Origin: Streptosporangium pseudovulgare
GTDB lineage: Bacteria; Actinomycetota; Actinomycetes; Streptosporangiales; Streptosporangiaceae
Length of the DNA stretch: 64,000 bases
Reading direction: 5' to 3'
Assembly (NCBI RefSeq): GCF_014648055.1
Contig: NZ_BMQJ01000006.1
Coordinates: 62,001 to 126,000, forward strand
Shown: one piece after another, positions 26,170 through 34,634 of the stretch
Position numbering within the stretch: position 1 is the first letter of the stretch
Layout: each line of letters begins with the position of its first letter
Program-made: the position numbers and the translations under genes
Notes under the pieces: generated by a model
Told to the model about the DNA's origin: nothing
Seen by the model: the letters and a program-made list of their open reading frames with translations, nothing else
The model's database searches: none

Positions 26170-26828
26170 GCCCGCGAATCGTCATCGCCGAAGACCTCCA
26201 CCTGCTGAGGGAGGGCCTGGTCCACCTGCTCCAGGCCCACGGGTTCGAGGTCGTCGCGGCGGTCGAGACCGGGCCCGAGCTGCTGCGGGCGCTGGTCGGC
26301 GAGCGCCCCGACGTCGCCGTGGTGGACGTGCGGCTGCCGCCCACGTTCACCGACGAGGGCCTCCAGGCCGCGCTGGCCGCCCGCAGGGAGGTCCCCGGCC
26401 TGCCGGTGCTCGTGCTGTCCCAGCACGTCGAGCAGCTGTACGCGCGTGAGCTGCTCGCCGACGGCTCCGGCGGGATCGGCTACCTCCTCAAGGACCGGGT
26501 GTTCAACTCCGGGCAGTTCGTCGACGCGGTCCGCCGGGTCGCCGACGGGGGCACCGCGATGGACCCCGAGGTGATCGCCAAGCTGCTGGCCAGCAACGCC
26601 CGGCACGAGCCGCTGGGCGCGCTGACCCCGCGGGAGCGGGAGGTGCTGTCCCTGATGGCCGAGGGGCGTTCCAACGCCGCCATCTCCCAGCGCCTGTACC
26701 TCAGCGAGAGCGCCGTCGGCAAGCACACGGCGAGCATCTTCGGCAAGCTCGGCCTCTCCCCGTCGGACGACGACAACCGCAGGGTCCTCGCCGTCCTGGC
26801 CTACCTCGACGCGGCCCGGGAGAGCTGA
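26166..26828 (+). CDS. NarL/LuxR-type response regulator
   Basis: A 220-residue two-component regulator. Receiver: IVIAEDLHLLREGLVHLL with acidic residues, phospho-acceptor Asp in VAVVDVRLPP, Thr/Ser at VLVLSQHVE and Lys in YLLKDRV. The C-terminal LuxR domain is GALTPREREVLSLMAEGRSNAAISQRLYLSESAVGKHTASIFGKLGL. GTG start overlaps the kinase stop. Likely target: the divergent ABC exporter or its own operon. Confidence 0.93.
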   Translation: MSPRIVIAEDLHLLREGLVHLLQAHGFEVVAAVETGPELLRALVGERPDVAVVDVRLPPTFTDEGLQAALAARREVPGLPVLVLSQHVEQLYARELLADGSGGIGYLLKDRVFNSGQFVDAVRRVADGGTAMDPEVIAKLLASNARHEPLGALTPREREVLSLMAEGRSNAAISQRLYLSESAVGKHTASIFGKLGLSPSDDDNRRVLAVLAYLDAARES

Positions 26829-27022
26829 GACCTTCACGAGGTCCCCGGCCGGTTCCGCCCGTACCCCTGGGCGGCCGGCCTCGCGTCGGCCGGAAACGGC
26901 CCCGCTTTCGGGAAACGCCGGAGCATATGGGCTTTGCATGGGTTCTGTCGGTCACACCGGCTACCTTCTGATGGGTACGGCCCGCGATTCCGCCGTGCCG
27001 TTCAGGACGAAGGGATGATCAG

Positions 27023-28120
27023 GTGAAGTTCCGGGTTAACCGTGATGTCCTGGCCGACGCCGTGGCCTGGTCGGCCCGGGCGTTGCCGAGCCGCCCGGCC
27101 ATCCCCGTGCTCTCCGGCCTTCTCCTGGAGGCCGGAGACGACATCGTGCTCTCGGCCTTCGACTACGAGGTCTCCGCCCGAGTCTCGGCCGAGGCCGACG
27201 TGGCCGAGCCCGGCCGGGCGCTCGTCCCCGGCAGGGTCCTCGCGGAGATCACCCGCAGCCTGCCCGCCCAGCCGGTGGAGATCGTCACCAGCGGGGCCGA
27301 GGCGGTGCTGACCTGCGGGAGCATCGAGTTCGGCCTGCCCACCATGCCGGTGGAGGACTTCCCCGCCCTGCCCGCGACGCCGGCGAGGCTCGGCGCGATC
27401 GGCGGCGGCGTCTTCGCGACCGCGGTCGGGCAGGTCGCCCCCGCCACCAGCCGCGACGAGGCGCTGCCCATGCTGACCGGCGTCCGGATCGACATCGCCG
27501 GCGAGACCGTGACCATGGCGGCCACCGACCGCTACCGCATCGCGGCCCGGGAGTTCGACTGGCGGCCGGAGCGGCCCGATGCCACCGCCGCCGCCGTGGT
27601 GCCCGCACGGGCACTCGTCGAGGTGGCCAAGTCGCTGCGCGGGGGCGAGGTGTCGATCGGGCTGGGCGACGGCGTCGCCGGGTTCGAGAGCGTCGACCGC
27701 AGCACCACGGTCCGCCTGCTCGATGAGCAGTTCATCGACTACCGCTCCCGGCTGACCGAGGACTGGCCGATCCGGGCCGACGTGCGGGTGGCCCCGTTCA
27801 TCGAGGCGATCAGGCGGGTCGGGCTGGTCGCCGAGCGCAACACCGCGATCCGGCTGTCGTTCGACCACGGTCAGGTGTTCATCCAGGCGGGTGGTGGCGA
27901 GATCGGCCGCGGCGCCGAGTCCATGGACGTCGAGCTGTCCGGCGATCCCATCCAGATCGCCTTCCAGTCGCATTTCCTGCTCGACGGCCTGAGCGGGGTC
28001 GAGACCGAGTTCGCCCGGATTCACATGCAGTCCTCCAGCCGCCCGGCGCTCATCACCGAGGTCCCCGGCGACGCCGACCCCGCCTTCCGCTACCTCACGA
28101 TGTCCCTGCGCGCGGTGTGA
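27023..28120 (+). CDS. DNA polymerase III beta-subunit paralogue (sliding clamp)
   Basis: Ring-clamp protein of 365 residues with the three-domain DnaN layout: MKFRVNRDVLADAVAWSARALPSRPAIPVLSGLLLEA, FDYEVSARVSAEADV, PALPATPARLG, LPMLTGVRIDI, ATDRYRIAAREF, and the C-terminal RPALITEVPGDADPAFRYLTMSLRAV. GTG start after GAAGGGA. It is not next to dnaA, recF or gyrase genes as the main dnaN is, so it is probably a second copy; such extra clamps are known in actinomycetes. Whether it works in repair, replication or on a special polymerase is unknown. Confidence 0.88.
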   Translation: MKFRVNRDVLADAVAWSARALPSRPAIPVLSGLLLEAGDDIVLSAFDYEVSARVSAEADVAEPGRALVPGRVLAEITRSLPAQPVEIVTSGAEAVLTCGSIEFGLPTMPVEDFPALPATPARLGAIGGGVFATAVGQVAPATSRDEALPMLTGVRIDIAGETVTMAATDRYRIAAREFDWRPERPDATAAAVVPARALVEVAKSLRGGEVSIGLGDGVAGFESVDRSTTVRLLDEQFIDYRSRLTEDWPIRADVRVAPFIEAIRRVGLVAERNTAIRLSFDHGQVFIQAGGGEIGRGAESMDVELSGDPIQIAFQSHFLLDGLSGVETEFARIHMQSSSRPALITEVPGDADPAFRYLTMSLRAV

Positions 28121-28171
28121 CGCCGCCCCGACCGCCCCGGAAGGCGCGGGAACACCGGCCCTGAGACGCGA

Positions 28172-28219
28172 GAACGCCCCGCCTCCCAGCGACCCCGAAG
28201 GGAAGGAGACGGGGCGTTC
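28172..28219. terminator. Bidirectional terminator between dnaN paralogue and GntR gene
   Basis: GAACGCCCCG (28172-28181) pairs with CGGGGCGTTC (28210-28219), with further partial pairing inside (CCTCC/GGAGA). It lies between two convergent genes. Confidence 0.7.
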
Positions 28220-28243
28220 CCATGTGCCGATCGGGCCCGCGGA

Positions 28244-28933
28244 TCAGTTGGACAGTTCCTGGGCCTCGGTCAGGGAGATCAGGATGTGCTCCATGCACGC
28301 GTGACCGGCGCGCTCCGCGGCGGCCACGTCACCGTCCGCGATGGCGCGGGCGATGGCGTCGTGCGGGATGTAGGTGCTGTTGATGGAGGTGCCCGCGGCG
28401 GTGATGCTGGCCCGCAGGGCGGCCGAGAAGTCCTCGTAGAGGTCGCTCAGCACCCGGTTATGGGTCGCCTCGACGACCGCGATGTGGAAGGCGAGGTCGG
28501 CCTCGACGAACGCCTCGGGCCCGCCGGACTCCCAGGCCCGCTCGCGCTCGGCCAGGGCGCTCCGGATGCGGGCGATGTCGGCGTCGGTGCGCCGGGTCGC
28601 CGCCAGGCGGGCGGCCTCGACCTCCAGGGCGCGCCGCACCTCCAGGATCTCCAGCTGCTCGGCGGTGCGCAACCTCCGCTGCATGGCTCCTGAAAGCTCA
28701 CTCGTCGCGCGGACGTAGGTGCCGTCACCCTGGCGGCACTCCAGCAGCCCGGCATGGGTGAGCGCTCGTACGGCCTCGCGCACGGTGTTGCGTCCGACCC
28801 CGAGCTGCTCGGCGAGCACGGTCTCGGTAGGGATTTTCGCGTGCATCTGCCAGGAGTTCGATGTGATCTGCTCCTTGAGCTGATCGATCACCTGGTCGAC
28901 GAGGGACGCGCGCTGCGCCGTACGCAGACTCAC
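28244..28933 (-). CDS. GntR family regulator, FadR (FCD) subgroup
   Basis: A 229-residue regulator. N-terminal winged helix: VIDQLKEQITSNSWQMHAKIPTETVLAEQLGVGRNTVREAVRALTHAGLLECRQGDGTYV. C-terminal FCD domain: LEILEVRRALEVEAARLAATRRTDADI, EADLAFHIAVVEATHNRVL, and AIARAIADGDVAAAERAGHACMEHI, containing the usual acidic/His metal ligands. GTG start after GGAGGAGG. An inverted repeat 20 bases upstream is a candidate autoregulatory site. No obvious metabolic partner next door. Confidence 0.9.
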   Translation of the reverse strand: MSLRTAQRASLVDQVIDQLKEQITSNSWQMHAKIPTETVLAEQLGVGRNTVREAVRALTHAGLLECRQGDGTYVRATSELSGAMQRRLRTAEQLEILEVRRALEVEAARLAATRRTDADIARIRSALAERERAWESGGPEAFVEADLAFHIAVVEATHNRVLSDLYEDFSAALRASITAAGTSINSTYIPHDAIARAIADGDVAAAERAGHACMEHILISLTEAQELSN

Positions 28934-28953
28934 AGTCCGCCTCCTCCGGGGAA

Positions 28954-28982
28954 ACCAATCATCCTATGAGTCAATGACTGGT
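28954..28982. promoter_or_regulatory. Inverted repeat upstream of the GntR gene
   Basis: ACCAATCAT and ATGACTGGT (8 of 9 paired) are separated by 11 bases, directly upstream of the GntR ribosome site. A plausible operator for an FCD-type dimer. Confidence 0.4.
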
Positions 28983-29040
28983 AGACCCTAATTATTCCGG
29001 AGGCTTGAAAACAAATCCAGGTCTGGCGGAGCGCCGATCT

Positions 29041-30399
29041 CTACCGGGCCAGAGCGGAGTCGACCGTCACCCCCACCATCGCGCTGCGCACTCCGGCGGC
29101 TTCCAGGGCCTTACGATACGCGCCCGCCTGTTCCTCGCCCGCTCCGGCTCGTCCGTACAGGTCACCCAGCTCACGCCAGGCCCGTGCCGCCTCGCGGTCG
29201 GGCGCGGAGCCCGCCGGGCGCGGCCTGTCGAGCAGCTGCCCGGCCCGGTGCAGGATGACCGGCACGTCGCGGTCGCCGTGGGCGAGCGCGATCTCGGCGA
29301 GCAGGAGCTGTGCGGTCGCCGCGACGGGGGAGGCCCGCCCGTCCAGCATGGCGAGGGCGGACCCGGCCAGCCGGGCGGCGTTCTCGGGGTCGTCGCCGGC
29401 GAACCGCACCCGGGCGAGGGCGACGAGACTCCGGGCGTGCTCGTGGACGGCCCCGGGGAACGCGGCGAAGACGCGGCCCGCGGCGGTCACCAGCTCGCCG
29501 GCCTGCTCCAGCGGCTCCTCGCCCGTGGAGGCGGCCAGCCGTGCCCAGCTCGTCGCGACGCCGGCGAGCCGGAACGCCATCCGGGCCGGGCGGCCGGTCG
29601 CGATGGCGTCGTCGGCCAGATGCACGGCCAGGGCGGAGTCCTCGCCCTCTGCCGCGGCGAGGCTCGCCCGCCACAGCGCGTGGATCTCGGCGGTGCGGTT
29701 GACCACGGCGGGCATGCCGTTGTCGGCCAGAATCCGGCGGATGTAGGCCATGCCCGGCGAGTGCGGCTGCCGGGGGTTCTCGGTCTCCATGAGGGAGGCG
29801 GCGAGATCGACGGCGACCTCGCCCTGCGTCAGCGCGAGTCTCTCCACCTGGACGAGCGCCTGGGCGGCCAGGTCGCGGGCGCGCAGGATGTCTCCGGCGC
29901 GCTGGTAGCAGCGGCTCAGCGCCACGGTGAGGGGCAGGTCGGCCAGACGCTCGGGGTGGGCGGCCGCCTCGCGGCGGAGCCACTCGAACGCCTCCACGGC
30001 CGGCCCGATCCTCCCCTGGGCCTCCAGTGCCCGCGCGCGGCCGAACCGCGCGTGCGCGCCCAGCAGGACGTTCTCCTCGCCGGCCACCTTGACGATCTCG
30101 CCGAACCGCTCCGCGGCCACGGCCGGGTCGCCGTGGAGGAGCTCCAGCTCGGCATGGCGCAGCCCGAGTTCGGTGTCGATGCGCTGGCGCGGTTCGATGC
30201 CGTGCAGCAGGAACTCGGTGGTGCAGCCCAGGCGTTCGGCGAGGAGGCGCGCGACCACGGGAGTCGGCGTGCGCTTGCCGGACTCGATGAGAGAGACGTA
30301 ACTGTCGGAGAGGTCAGGCCCGGCCAGCTGGGCCTGAGACATGCGCCTACTGAGCCGCAGTCCGCGGACGCGGTCACCGATGGTTCCCTGACTCGGCAT
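29041..30399 (-). CDS. XRE-family regulator with tetratricopeptide-like repeats
   Basis: A 452-residue protein. N-terminal Cro/C1 HTH: IGDRVRGLRLSRRMSQAQLAGPDLSDSYVSLIESGKRTPTPVVARLLAERLGC. The remaining about 380 residues are helical TPR-like repeats (AAERFGEIVKVAGEENVLLGAHARFGRARALEAQGRIGPAVEAFEWLRREA and so on). This layout is common in actinomycetes and resembles peptide-responsive regulators; no ligand or target can be named. ATG after GAGAGAT. Stands alone between the GntR gene and the PH-domain pair. Confidence 0.85.
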   Translation of the reverse strand: MPSQGTIGDRVRGLRLSRRMSQAQLAGPDLSDSYVSLIESGKRTPTPVVARLLAERLGCTTEFLLHGIEPRQRIDTELGLRHAELELLHGDPAVAAERFGEIVKVAGEENVLLGAHARFGRARALEAQGRIGPAVEAFEWLRREAAAHPERLADLPLTVALSRCYQRAGDILRARDLAAQALVQVERLALTQGEVAVDLAASLMETENPRQPHSPGMAYIRRILADNGMPAVVNRTAEIHALWRASLAAAEGEDSALAVHLADDAIATGRPARMAFRLAGVATSWARLAASTGEEPLEQAGELVTAAGRVFAAFPGAVHEHARSLVALARVRFAGDDPENAARLAGSALAMLDGRASPVAATAQLLLAEIALAHGDRDVPVILHRAGQLLDRPRPAGSAPDREAARAWRELGDLYGRAGAGEEQAGAYRKALEAAGVRSAMVGVTVDSALAR

Positions 30400-30530
30400 C
30401 TGATCTCTCAGGGCGGGGGATGGTCAATGTTCCCGCCATGATTGCACGAAGCAGTCGAATAAGGTAACCCCGCGTGAAAAATATCGGGTGGACTCTCCGC
30501 TAAGGCACCGCCGTAAAGGACGAAGAGGCA

Positions 30531-31058
30531 CTAATCATCGTCACTTCCCCCGGGGAAGATCATCTGACACACCTCAAGGTAGAGCGTCTCGGGGTAGGGA
30601 ATGTAGGGAATCCTCGACAGGGCCTGGTCCTGGCCGGCCGACTCCAGGACGAACTCGCCGTACCCCATCATGCGGCCGAGCAGCGACCGCTGGAAGCTCA
30701 TGTCGGTGACCTTGCCCAGCGGCATCATGTCGACCTTGCGGGTGATCAGGCCCGTGGTGAGCAGCATCCGCTTGGACGTGACGACGAAGTAGTCGACCGA
30801 CCACTCCGCCACCTTCCAGACGAAGCGGATCAGCAGCAGGAGCCAGGCCCACCAGACGACGACGAGCGCGCCGCCGCCGCCCTGGTCGCCGAGCCACTTG
30901 CTCAGCAGCCCGGCGATGATCAGGCCGCCGAAGACCTCGGCGACCGGGCGGAGCAGTACGGCCGGGTGACGCCGCACCATGATGACCTGGTGTTCGTGGG
31001 GGAGCAGGTAGCGGTTGACCGACGAGGGAGCTGAGTCCCCGTGGGTCACAAGCCTCAT
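30531..31058 (-). CDS. Membrane protein with bacterial PH (bPH_2) domain
   Basis: A 175-residue protein: short N-terminal stretch with EHQVIMVRRHPAVLLRPVAEVF, two membrane helices (VFGGLIIAGLL and ALVVVWWAWLLLLIRFVW), then a PH-like domain with YFVVTSKRMLLTTGLITRKVDMMPLGKVTDMSFQRSLLGRMMGYGEFVLESAG, the family core. Ends in acidic SDDD. Its ATG overlaps the stop of a 52-codon gene (ATGA), so the two are coupled. Function unknown. Confidence 0.85.
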   Translation of the reverse strand: MRLVTHGDSAPSSVNRYLLPHEHQVIMVRRHPAVLLRPVAEVFGGLIIAGLLSKWLGDQGGGGALVVVWWAWLLLLIRFVWKVAEWSVDYFVVTSKRMLLTTGLITRKVDMMPLGKVTDMSFQRSLLGRMMGYGEFVLESAGQDQALSRIPYIPYPETLYLEVCQMIFPGGSDDD

Positions 31059-31213
31059 GACAGATGGGAGACGAACTGGGCCAGAGAGTCGGCCGCGTTG
31101 TACACAGTGTCCATGGCGCTCCTCACCGTGCTGGCGGCGTCACCTGGTCGGGTGAACAGGAAGAACGCCACAAAAGCAATACCGCCGTACGTAAGAACCT
31201 TCTTGACCTGCAC
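31055..31213 (-). CDS. Small single-helix membrane protein, coupled to PH-domain gene
   Basis: A 52-residue protein starting at GTG (31213) 7 bases after AGGAGG. It reads MQVKKVLTYGGIAFVAFFLF, then TRPGDAASTVRSAMDT and VYNAADSLAQFVSHLS. The first part is one membrane helix after a basic start; the rest is an amphipathic helix outside or inside. The stop overlaps the PH-domain gene start in ATGA. The strong ribosome site, coupling and sensible composition argue it is real. Function unknown; it may be a partner of the PH protein. Confidence 0.75.
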   Translation of the reverse strand: MQVKKVLTYGGIAFVAFFLFTRPGDAASTVRSAMDTVYNAADSLAQFVSHLS

Positions 31214-31352
31214 TTCGGCCTCCTGCAACCGCTAACCCACTGCACCCGCCGTATACATTACCCATGCCATTCGCCGGGTAAAGCGCTTCGGTCCATTACG
31301 TCTGGCCCCGTTCGGTAGACCTGACGAATCGGACAGAATGGCTTTTTCCCGG

Positions 31353-31583
31353 TCACCCGCGCTCGCTCGCGACGAGCGCGAGAACCTCGAGATGCTTGCG
31401 GGCGATCCGCTCCACCAGTCCGGGATGGACGTGGCCGGTCACCTCCAGCGCGCCGTAGTGCGCCGCCTCCACGCAGCGGGTCACCGTGGCGGCCGGATGG
31501 ATCCCGGAGAACTCGGCCCGCAGCGCGGCGCTGACGGCCTCGTACGGGTCGGGCTCCTTGCCCGGCGTGATTCGCTCGCTCAT
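31353..31583 (-). CDS. Small helical protein (three-helix bundle dimerisation type)
   Basis: A 76-residue soluble protein: short N-terminal tail, then three helices (DPYEAVSAALRAEFSG; TVTRCVEAAHYGALEV; LVERIARKHLEVLALVASERG). The pattern resembles the three-helix-bundle dimerisation domain (DUF3562-like) common as small proteins in actinomycetes. ATG at 31583 follows GGGAGA; an in-frame upstream start lacks one. Function unknown; family match is from memory and only tentative. Confidence 0.55.
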   Translation of the reverse strand: MSERITPGKEPDPYEAVSAALRAEFSGIHPAATVTRCVEAAHYGALEVTGHVHPGLVERIARKHLEVLALVASERG

Positions 31584-31720
31584 GGTTCTCCCTGGTATGC
31601 GCCCGCGGCCCTCGCGAACCGGGGCACGCAAGAGCCGCTTTCGCTACTCTGAGTACCCAGAGAGTAACATTACGGAGTCGAAAGTTGCAGAACGTCCCTT
31701 CTATCGGAAGGGAAGTTTTC

Positions 31721-32359
31721 TCAGACGACCCCGTAAAGACGGTCACCGGCGTCACCGAGGCCGGGGACGATGTAGCCGTTCTCGTCCAGCCGCTCGTCCA
31801 CCGCCGCGGTGACCAGGCGGATCGGCCGTCCGCTGCCCGCGAACACCCGGTCCATGTGGGCGATGCCCTCCGGGGCGGCCAGCAGGCACAGCGCGGTCAC
31901 GTCGTACGCGCCGCGCTCGAAGAGGAACTCGACGGCCGCGGCCAGGGTGCCGCCGGTGGCGAGCATCGGGTCGACCACGTAGACCTGGCGGCCCGACAGG
32001 TCGTCGGGCAGGCGGGTGGCGTAGGTCTCGGCCTTGAGCGTCGACTCGTTGCGGATCATCCCGAGGAAACCCACCTCGGCCGTCGGCAACAGCCTCGTCA
32101 TGCCGTCCAGCATGCCCAGGCCCGCCCGCAGGATCGGCACCACCAGCGGGTACGGCTGCGCCAGCCGTACACCCTTGGCCGGCGCGACCGGGGTCTCCAC
32201 GGTCACGTCGGTCACACGGACGTGCCGGGTGGCCTCGTAGGCGAGCAGGGTCACGAGCTCGTCGGCGAGGCGACGGAATGTGGGTGAATCCGTCTCCGCG
32301 TTCCGCAGCACGGTCAGTTTGTGTGCCACCAGCGGGTGGTCGACGACCAGGGTCTCCAT
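31721..32359 (-). CDS. upp: Uracil phosphoribosyltransferase
   Basis: Converts uracil and PRPP to UMP in pyrimidine salvage (212 aa). Visible: [65 protein letters not shown] loop [18 protein letters not shown] and the uracil-binding C-terminus [16 protein letters not shown]. Full length for the family. No ribosome site precedes the ATG, which may be leaderless. Divergent from the tRNA-deaminase block. Confidence 0.95.
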   Translation of the reverse strand: METLVVDHPLVAHKLTVLRNAETDSPTFRRLADELVTLLAYEATRHVRVTDVTVETPVAPAKGVRLAQPYPLVVPILRAGLGMLDGMTRLLPTAEVGFLGMIRNESTLKAETYATRLPDDLSGRQVYVVDPMLATGGTLAAAVEFLFERGAYDVTALCLLAAPEGIAHMDRVFAGSGRPIRLVTAAVDERLDENGYIVPGLGDAGDRLYGVV

Positions 32360-32529
32360 GGAGGCCAACGGTATCCCGTATGCCGAGGTGAGGGATAACG
32401 GTGGAGTCCGTACGTGATGTGCCCCACTTTCACTTTGAGTTTGATCACGATTTGGTAGGAGAGACGTACGCTCGCAGGCTGGTTCTGAAAGCATTGACGC
32501 CCGGAGAGAACGCATCGGTGGGGATGGCC

Positions 32530-33039
32530 ATGTCAGATCAAGAGGCACTCGACTTCGCCATCGTCGTCTACCGCGAGGACGACGTATGGGAGGCGGAGGT
32601 GCTCCCCACGGCCCTCACCTCCGACCTGGACGGCCTGATCTACGCCCTGCGCCAGCAGCCGAGCATGAGCGGCACGATTGGTCTGGTCGCCGTTGGGGAT
32701 GAGTTCTTCGTGGCGCTACGGGTGTTCGGCGAACGGGTGGACGTCTTCCTGTCCGACATCGCCGCGTCCTGGGACTTCCCGCTCGCCGAGCAGGTGCTGG
32801 AGTACCTCGACGTGCCGGTGCCCGACGAGGAGGAGCTCGACGCGATCCTCCAGGACGAGGACACCGCCCTTCCCGCCGGCGATCTCTCGATCTTCGCGGA
32901 CCTGGGTCTCGACGAGATGGAGCTCGGCATCCTCTCCGGCGACGTCGACCTGCTTCCCGAGGACGTGCTGTCCAGCATCGCCGCGCGGCTGGGATTCTCC
33001 GAGCCGTTCGAACGCGCCATCGACTCGATGTTCGGCTGA
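32530..33039 (+). CDS. tRNA adenosine deaminase-associated protein, copy 1
   Basis: An acidic soluble protein (169 aa) of the family found directly upstream of tadA in actinomycetes. Pattern: [66 protein letters not shown], then helical ELDAILQ and [32 protein letters not shown]. Shares its layout with the next gene, so the two are tandem paralogues. Start uncertain between ATG 32524, ATG 32530 and GTG 32518; 32530 has the GGTGGGGATGG stretch upstream. Function unknown; may assist TadA or be only linked. Confidence 0.75.
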   Translation: MSDQEALDFAIVVYREDDVWEAEVLPTALTSDLDGLIYALRQQPSMSGTIGLVAVGDEFFVALRVFGERVDVFLSDIAASWDFPLAEQVLEYLDVPVPDEEELDAILQDEDTALPAGDLSIFADLGLDEMELGILSGDVDLLPEDVLSSIAARLGFSEPFERAIDSMFG

Positions 33040-33055
33040 CCTTGGGAGATCGGCC

Positions 33056-33547
33056 ATGTCCTCCAGCCCATCAGCAAGCAGCGTGTTCTCGGCGGCCTTC
33101 GTCCGCACCCCCGACGGGTGGAAGGGCGCGGAGGTCGATCTCGGCTCCGCCGAGATGGCGGACGACCTCGGTGACGCCGTCACCGAGCACCTCGGACTCG
33201 ACGGCGACGAACTGGTCCTGCTGTGCGTGGAGGTGGAGGACGAATGGTTCGGGATCGTCCGCTACGACGGTGACGAGGAGCCCCGTGCCTTCCTCTCCGA
33301 CGCGCAGGCGGGGCTCTCGGAGGGGATCGGGGAGATCTTCAGCGATCTGGCCGGGGTCGCGCCGGCCAAGGAGACGCCCGAGATCGGCGTACGGCCCGCC
33401 GGCGACTTCGAGCTGCTGGACGACCTCGGCGTCACCTCCGAGGAGCTGATCGAGCTCAGCATGGAGGAGGGCGTCCTCCCCGCGGACACGCTCTCGGTCA
33501 TCGCCGAGCGGCTCTCGTTCGCCGACGAACTCGACCGGCTGCGATGA
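33056..33547 (+). CDS. tRNA adenosine deaminase-associated protein, copy 2
   Basis: A 163-residue acidic protein, parallel in pattern to the preceding gene: FSAAFVRTPDGWKGAEVDL, LVLLCVEVEDEWFGIVRYDGDEEPRAFLSDAQA, then FELLDDLGVTSEELIELSMEEGVLPADTLSVIAERLSFADEL. ATG follows GGGAGAT. Its stop overlaps the tadA start in ATGA. Together with copy 1 this suggests a duplication that was kept, possibly as a heterodimer. Confidence 0.78.
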   Translation: MSSSPSASSVFSAAFVRTPDGWKGAEVDLGSAEMADDLGDAVTEHLGLDGDELVLLCVEVEDEWFGIVRYDGDEEPRAFLSDAQAGLSEGIGEIFSDLAGVAPAKETPEIGVRPAGDFELLDDLGVTSEELIELSMEEGVLPADTLSVIAERLSFADELDRLR

Positions 33548-34059
33548 CCGTGGCGGGGTCCGGCGGGCCCGCCCGACCCGGCGGATCCGGGGTGGAGGCC
33601 GGCTACATCCCCGTGATGCGGCTCGCCCTCGACCAGGCGGCGCGGGCCGGCGCCCGCGGCGAGGTGCCGGTCGGCGCGGTCGTCGTGGACGCCGAGGGCG
33701 CCGTGCTGGCCCGGGCCGGCAACGACCGCGAGTCCCTGGCCGATCCCACCGCCCACGCCGAGGTCCTCGCCCTGAGGGGGGCCGCGCGGGCGCGCGGGGA
33801 GTGGCGGCTGGACGGCTGCACGCTGGTGGTGACCCTGGAGCCCTGCACGATGTGCGCCGGCGCCGCCGTACTGGCGCGGGTCGACCGTGTCGTGTACGGC
33901 GCCGCCGACGCCAAGGGCGGCGCCGTGGGCTCGCTCTGGGACGTCGTCAGGGACCGTCGTCTCAACCACCGGCCCGAGGTGGTGAGGGGCGTGCTGGCCG
34001 ACGAGTGCGCCGGGATCCTCACCGATTTCTTCTCCGTCCGGCGGATGCGCGAGCAATAG
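33544..34059 (+). CDS. tadA: tRNA-specific adenosine deaminase
   Basis: Deaminates the wobble adenosine of tRNA-Arg(ACG) to inosine (171 aa). Zinc-site motifs: HAEVLAL (His and catalytic Glu) and EPCTMCAGA (two Cys). Core MRLALDQAARAGARGEVPVGAVVVD is typical. About 20 N-terminal residues (Gly/Pro-rich) precede the fold, a minor extension. ATG overlaps the upstream stop. tRNA-Ser follows after 24 bases. Confidence 0.95.
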   Translation: MTVAGSGGPARPGGSGVEAGYIPVMRLALDQAARAGARGEVPVGAVVVDAEGAVLARAGNDRESLADPTAHAEVLALRGAARARGEWRLDGCTLVVTLEPCTMCAGAAVLARVDRVVYGAADAKGGAVGSLWDVVRDRRLNHRPEVVRGVLADECAGILTDFFSVRRMREQ

Positions 34060-34083
34060 CGGTTATCCGGTAAGCTGCTCCGC

Positions 34084-34173
34084 GGTGGAGTCGCCTAGTG
34101 GCCGAGGGCGCACGCCTCGAAAGCGTGTGATGGGGCAACTCATCCGTGGGTTCAAATCCCACCTCCACCGCCA
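34084..34173 (+). tRNA. tRNA-Ser(CGA), CCA encoded
   Basis: Cloverleaf with acceptor GGTGGAG/CTCCACC, anticodon stem CACGC/GCGTG and loop CTCGAAA (anticodon CGA, reads UCG), a long variable arm (TGATGGGGCAACTCATC) as expected of class II serine tRNA, and T arm GTGGG/CCCAC with TTCAAAT. Discriminator G at 34170, CCA at 34171-34173. Confidence 0.97.
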
Positions 34174-34178
34174 CAGCG

Positions 34179-34212
34179 AAAGGCTCCCGGCATCGTCAGC
34201 CGGGAGCCTTTT
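34179..34212 (+). terminator. Terminator after tRNA-Ser(CGA)
   Basis: AAAGGCTCCCGG-type stem: 34181-34190 pairs perfectly with 34200-34209, extended by A-T pairs and followed by TTTTCC. A standard intrinsic terminator. Confidence 0.85.
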
Positions 34213-34254
34213 CCGTTTTCCGCCCTCCCCGCCCCTCCGGCGGGCCGCGCCGGC

Positions 34255-34554
34255 TCAGTCGCCCGGCAGATCCAGCACCCTGGCGTGCAGGATCGAGCGC
34301 TGGTGCAGCGCCGCCCGCAGCGCGCGGTGCAGGCCGTCCTCCAGGTACAGCTCGCCGCGCCACTGCACCACGTGCGGGAACAGGTCGCCGTAGAAGGTGG
34401 AGTCCTTGGCGAGCAGGGAGTGCAGGTCCAGCACCGCCTTCGTGGTGATCAGGGTGTCGAGCCGGATCTGCCGTGGCGGTATCTGCGCCCACTCGCGGTG
34501 CGAGAGGCCGTGGTCCGGGTAGGGCCGTCCGTCGCCGATCATCTTGAAGATCAC
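34255..34554 (-). CDS. Conserved small actinobacterial protein, ParB-like motif
   Basis: A 99-residue soluble protein: MIFKMIGDGRPYPDHGLSHREW, then RLDTLITTKAVLDLHSLLAKDSTFYGDLFPHVVQWRGELYLEDGLHRALRAALHQRSILHARVLDL. The stretch RLDTLITTK...LEDGLHRALRAAL resembles the N-terminal ParB/Srx-type fold with its DGxHR motif. Similar small proteins are widespread in actinomycetes, sometimes labelled antitoxin-like; no partner toxin is next to it here. Function unknown. Confidence 0.7.
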   Translation of the reverse strand: MIFKMIGDGRPYPDHGLSHREWAQIPPRQIRLDTLITTKAVLDLHSLLAKDSTFYGDLFPHVVQWRGELYLEDGLHRALRAALHQRSILHARVLDLPGD

Positions 34555-34634
34555 ACTATGTAGTTTATGAGAGTATCGGGCGTCATGCCCGCCGGATGTC
34601 CGCCGGGCGGCTCATTCCGCAGGTCGCGGGCCTC

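Noticed and set aside
34255-34554. Toxin-antitoxin pair
   Set aside because: Similar proteins are sometimes labelled antitoxins, but no toxin-like gene is adjacent.
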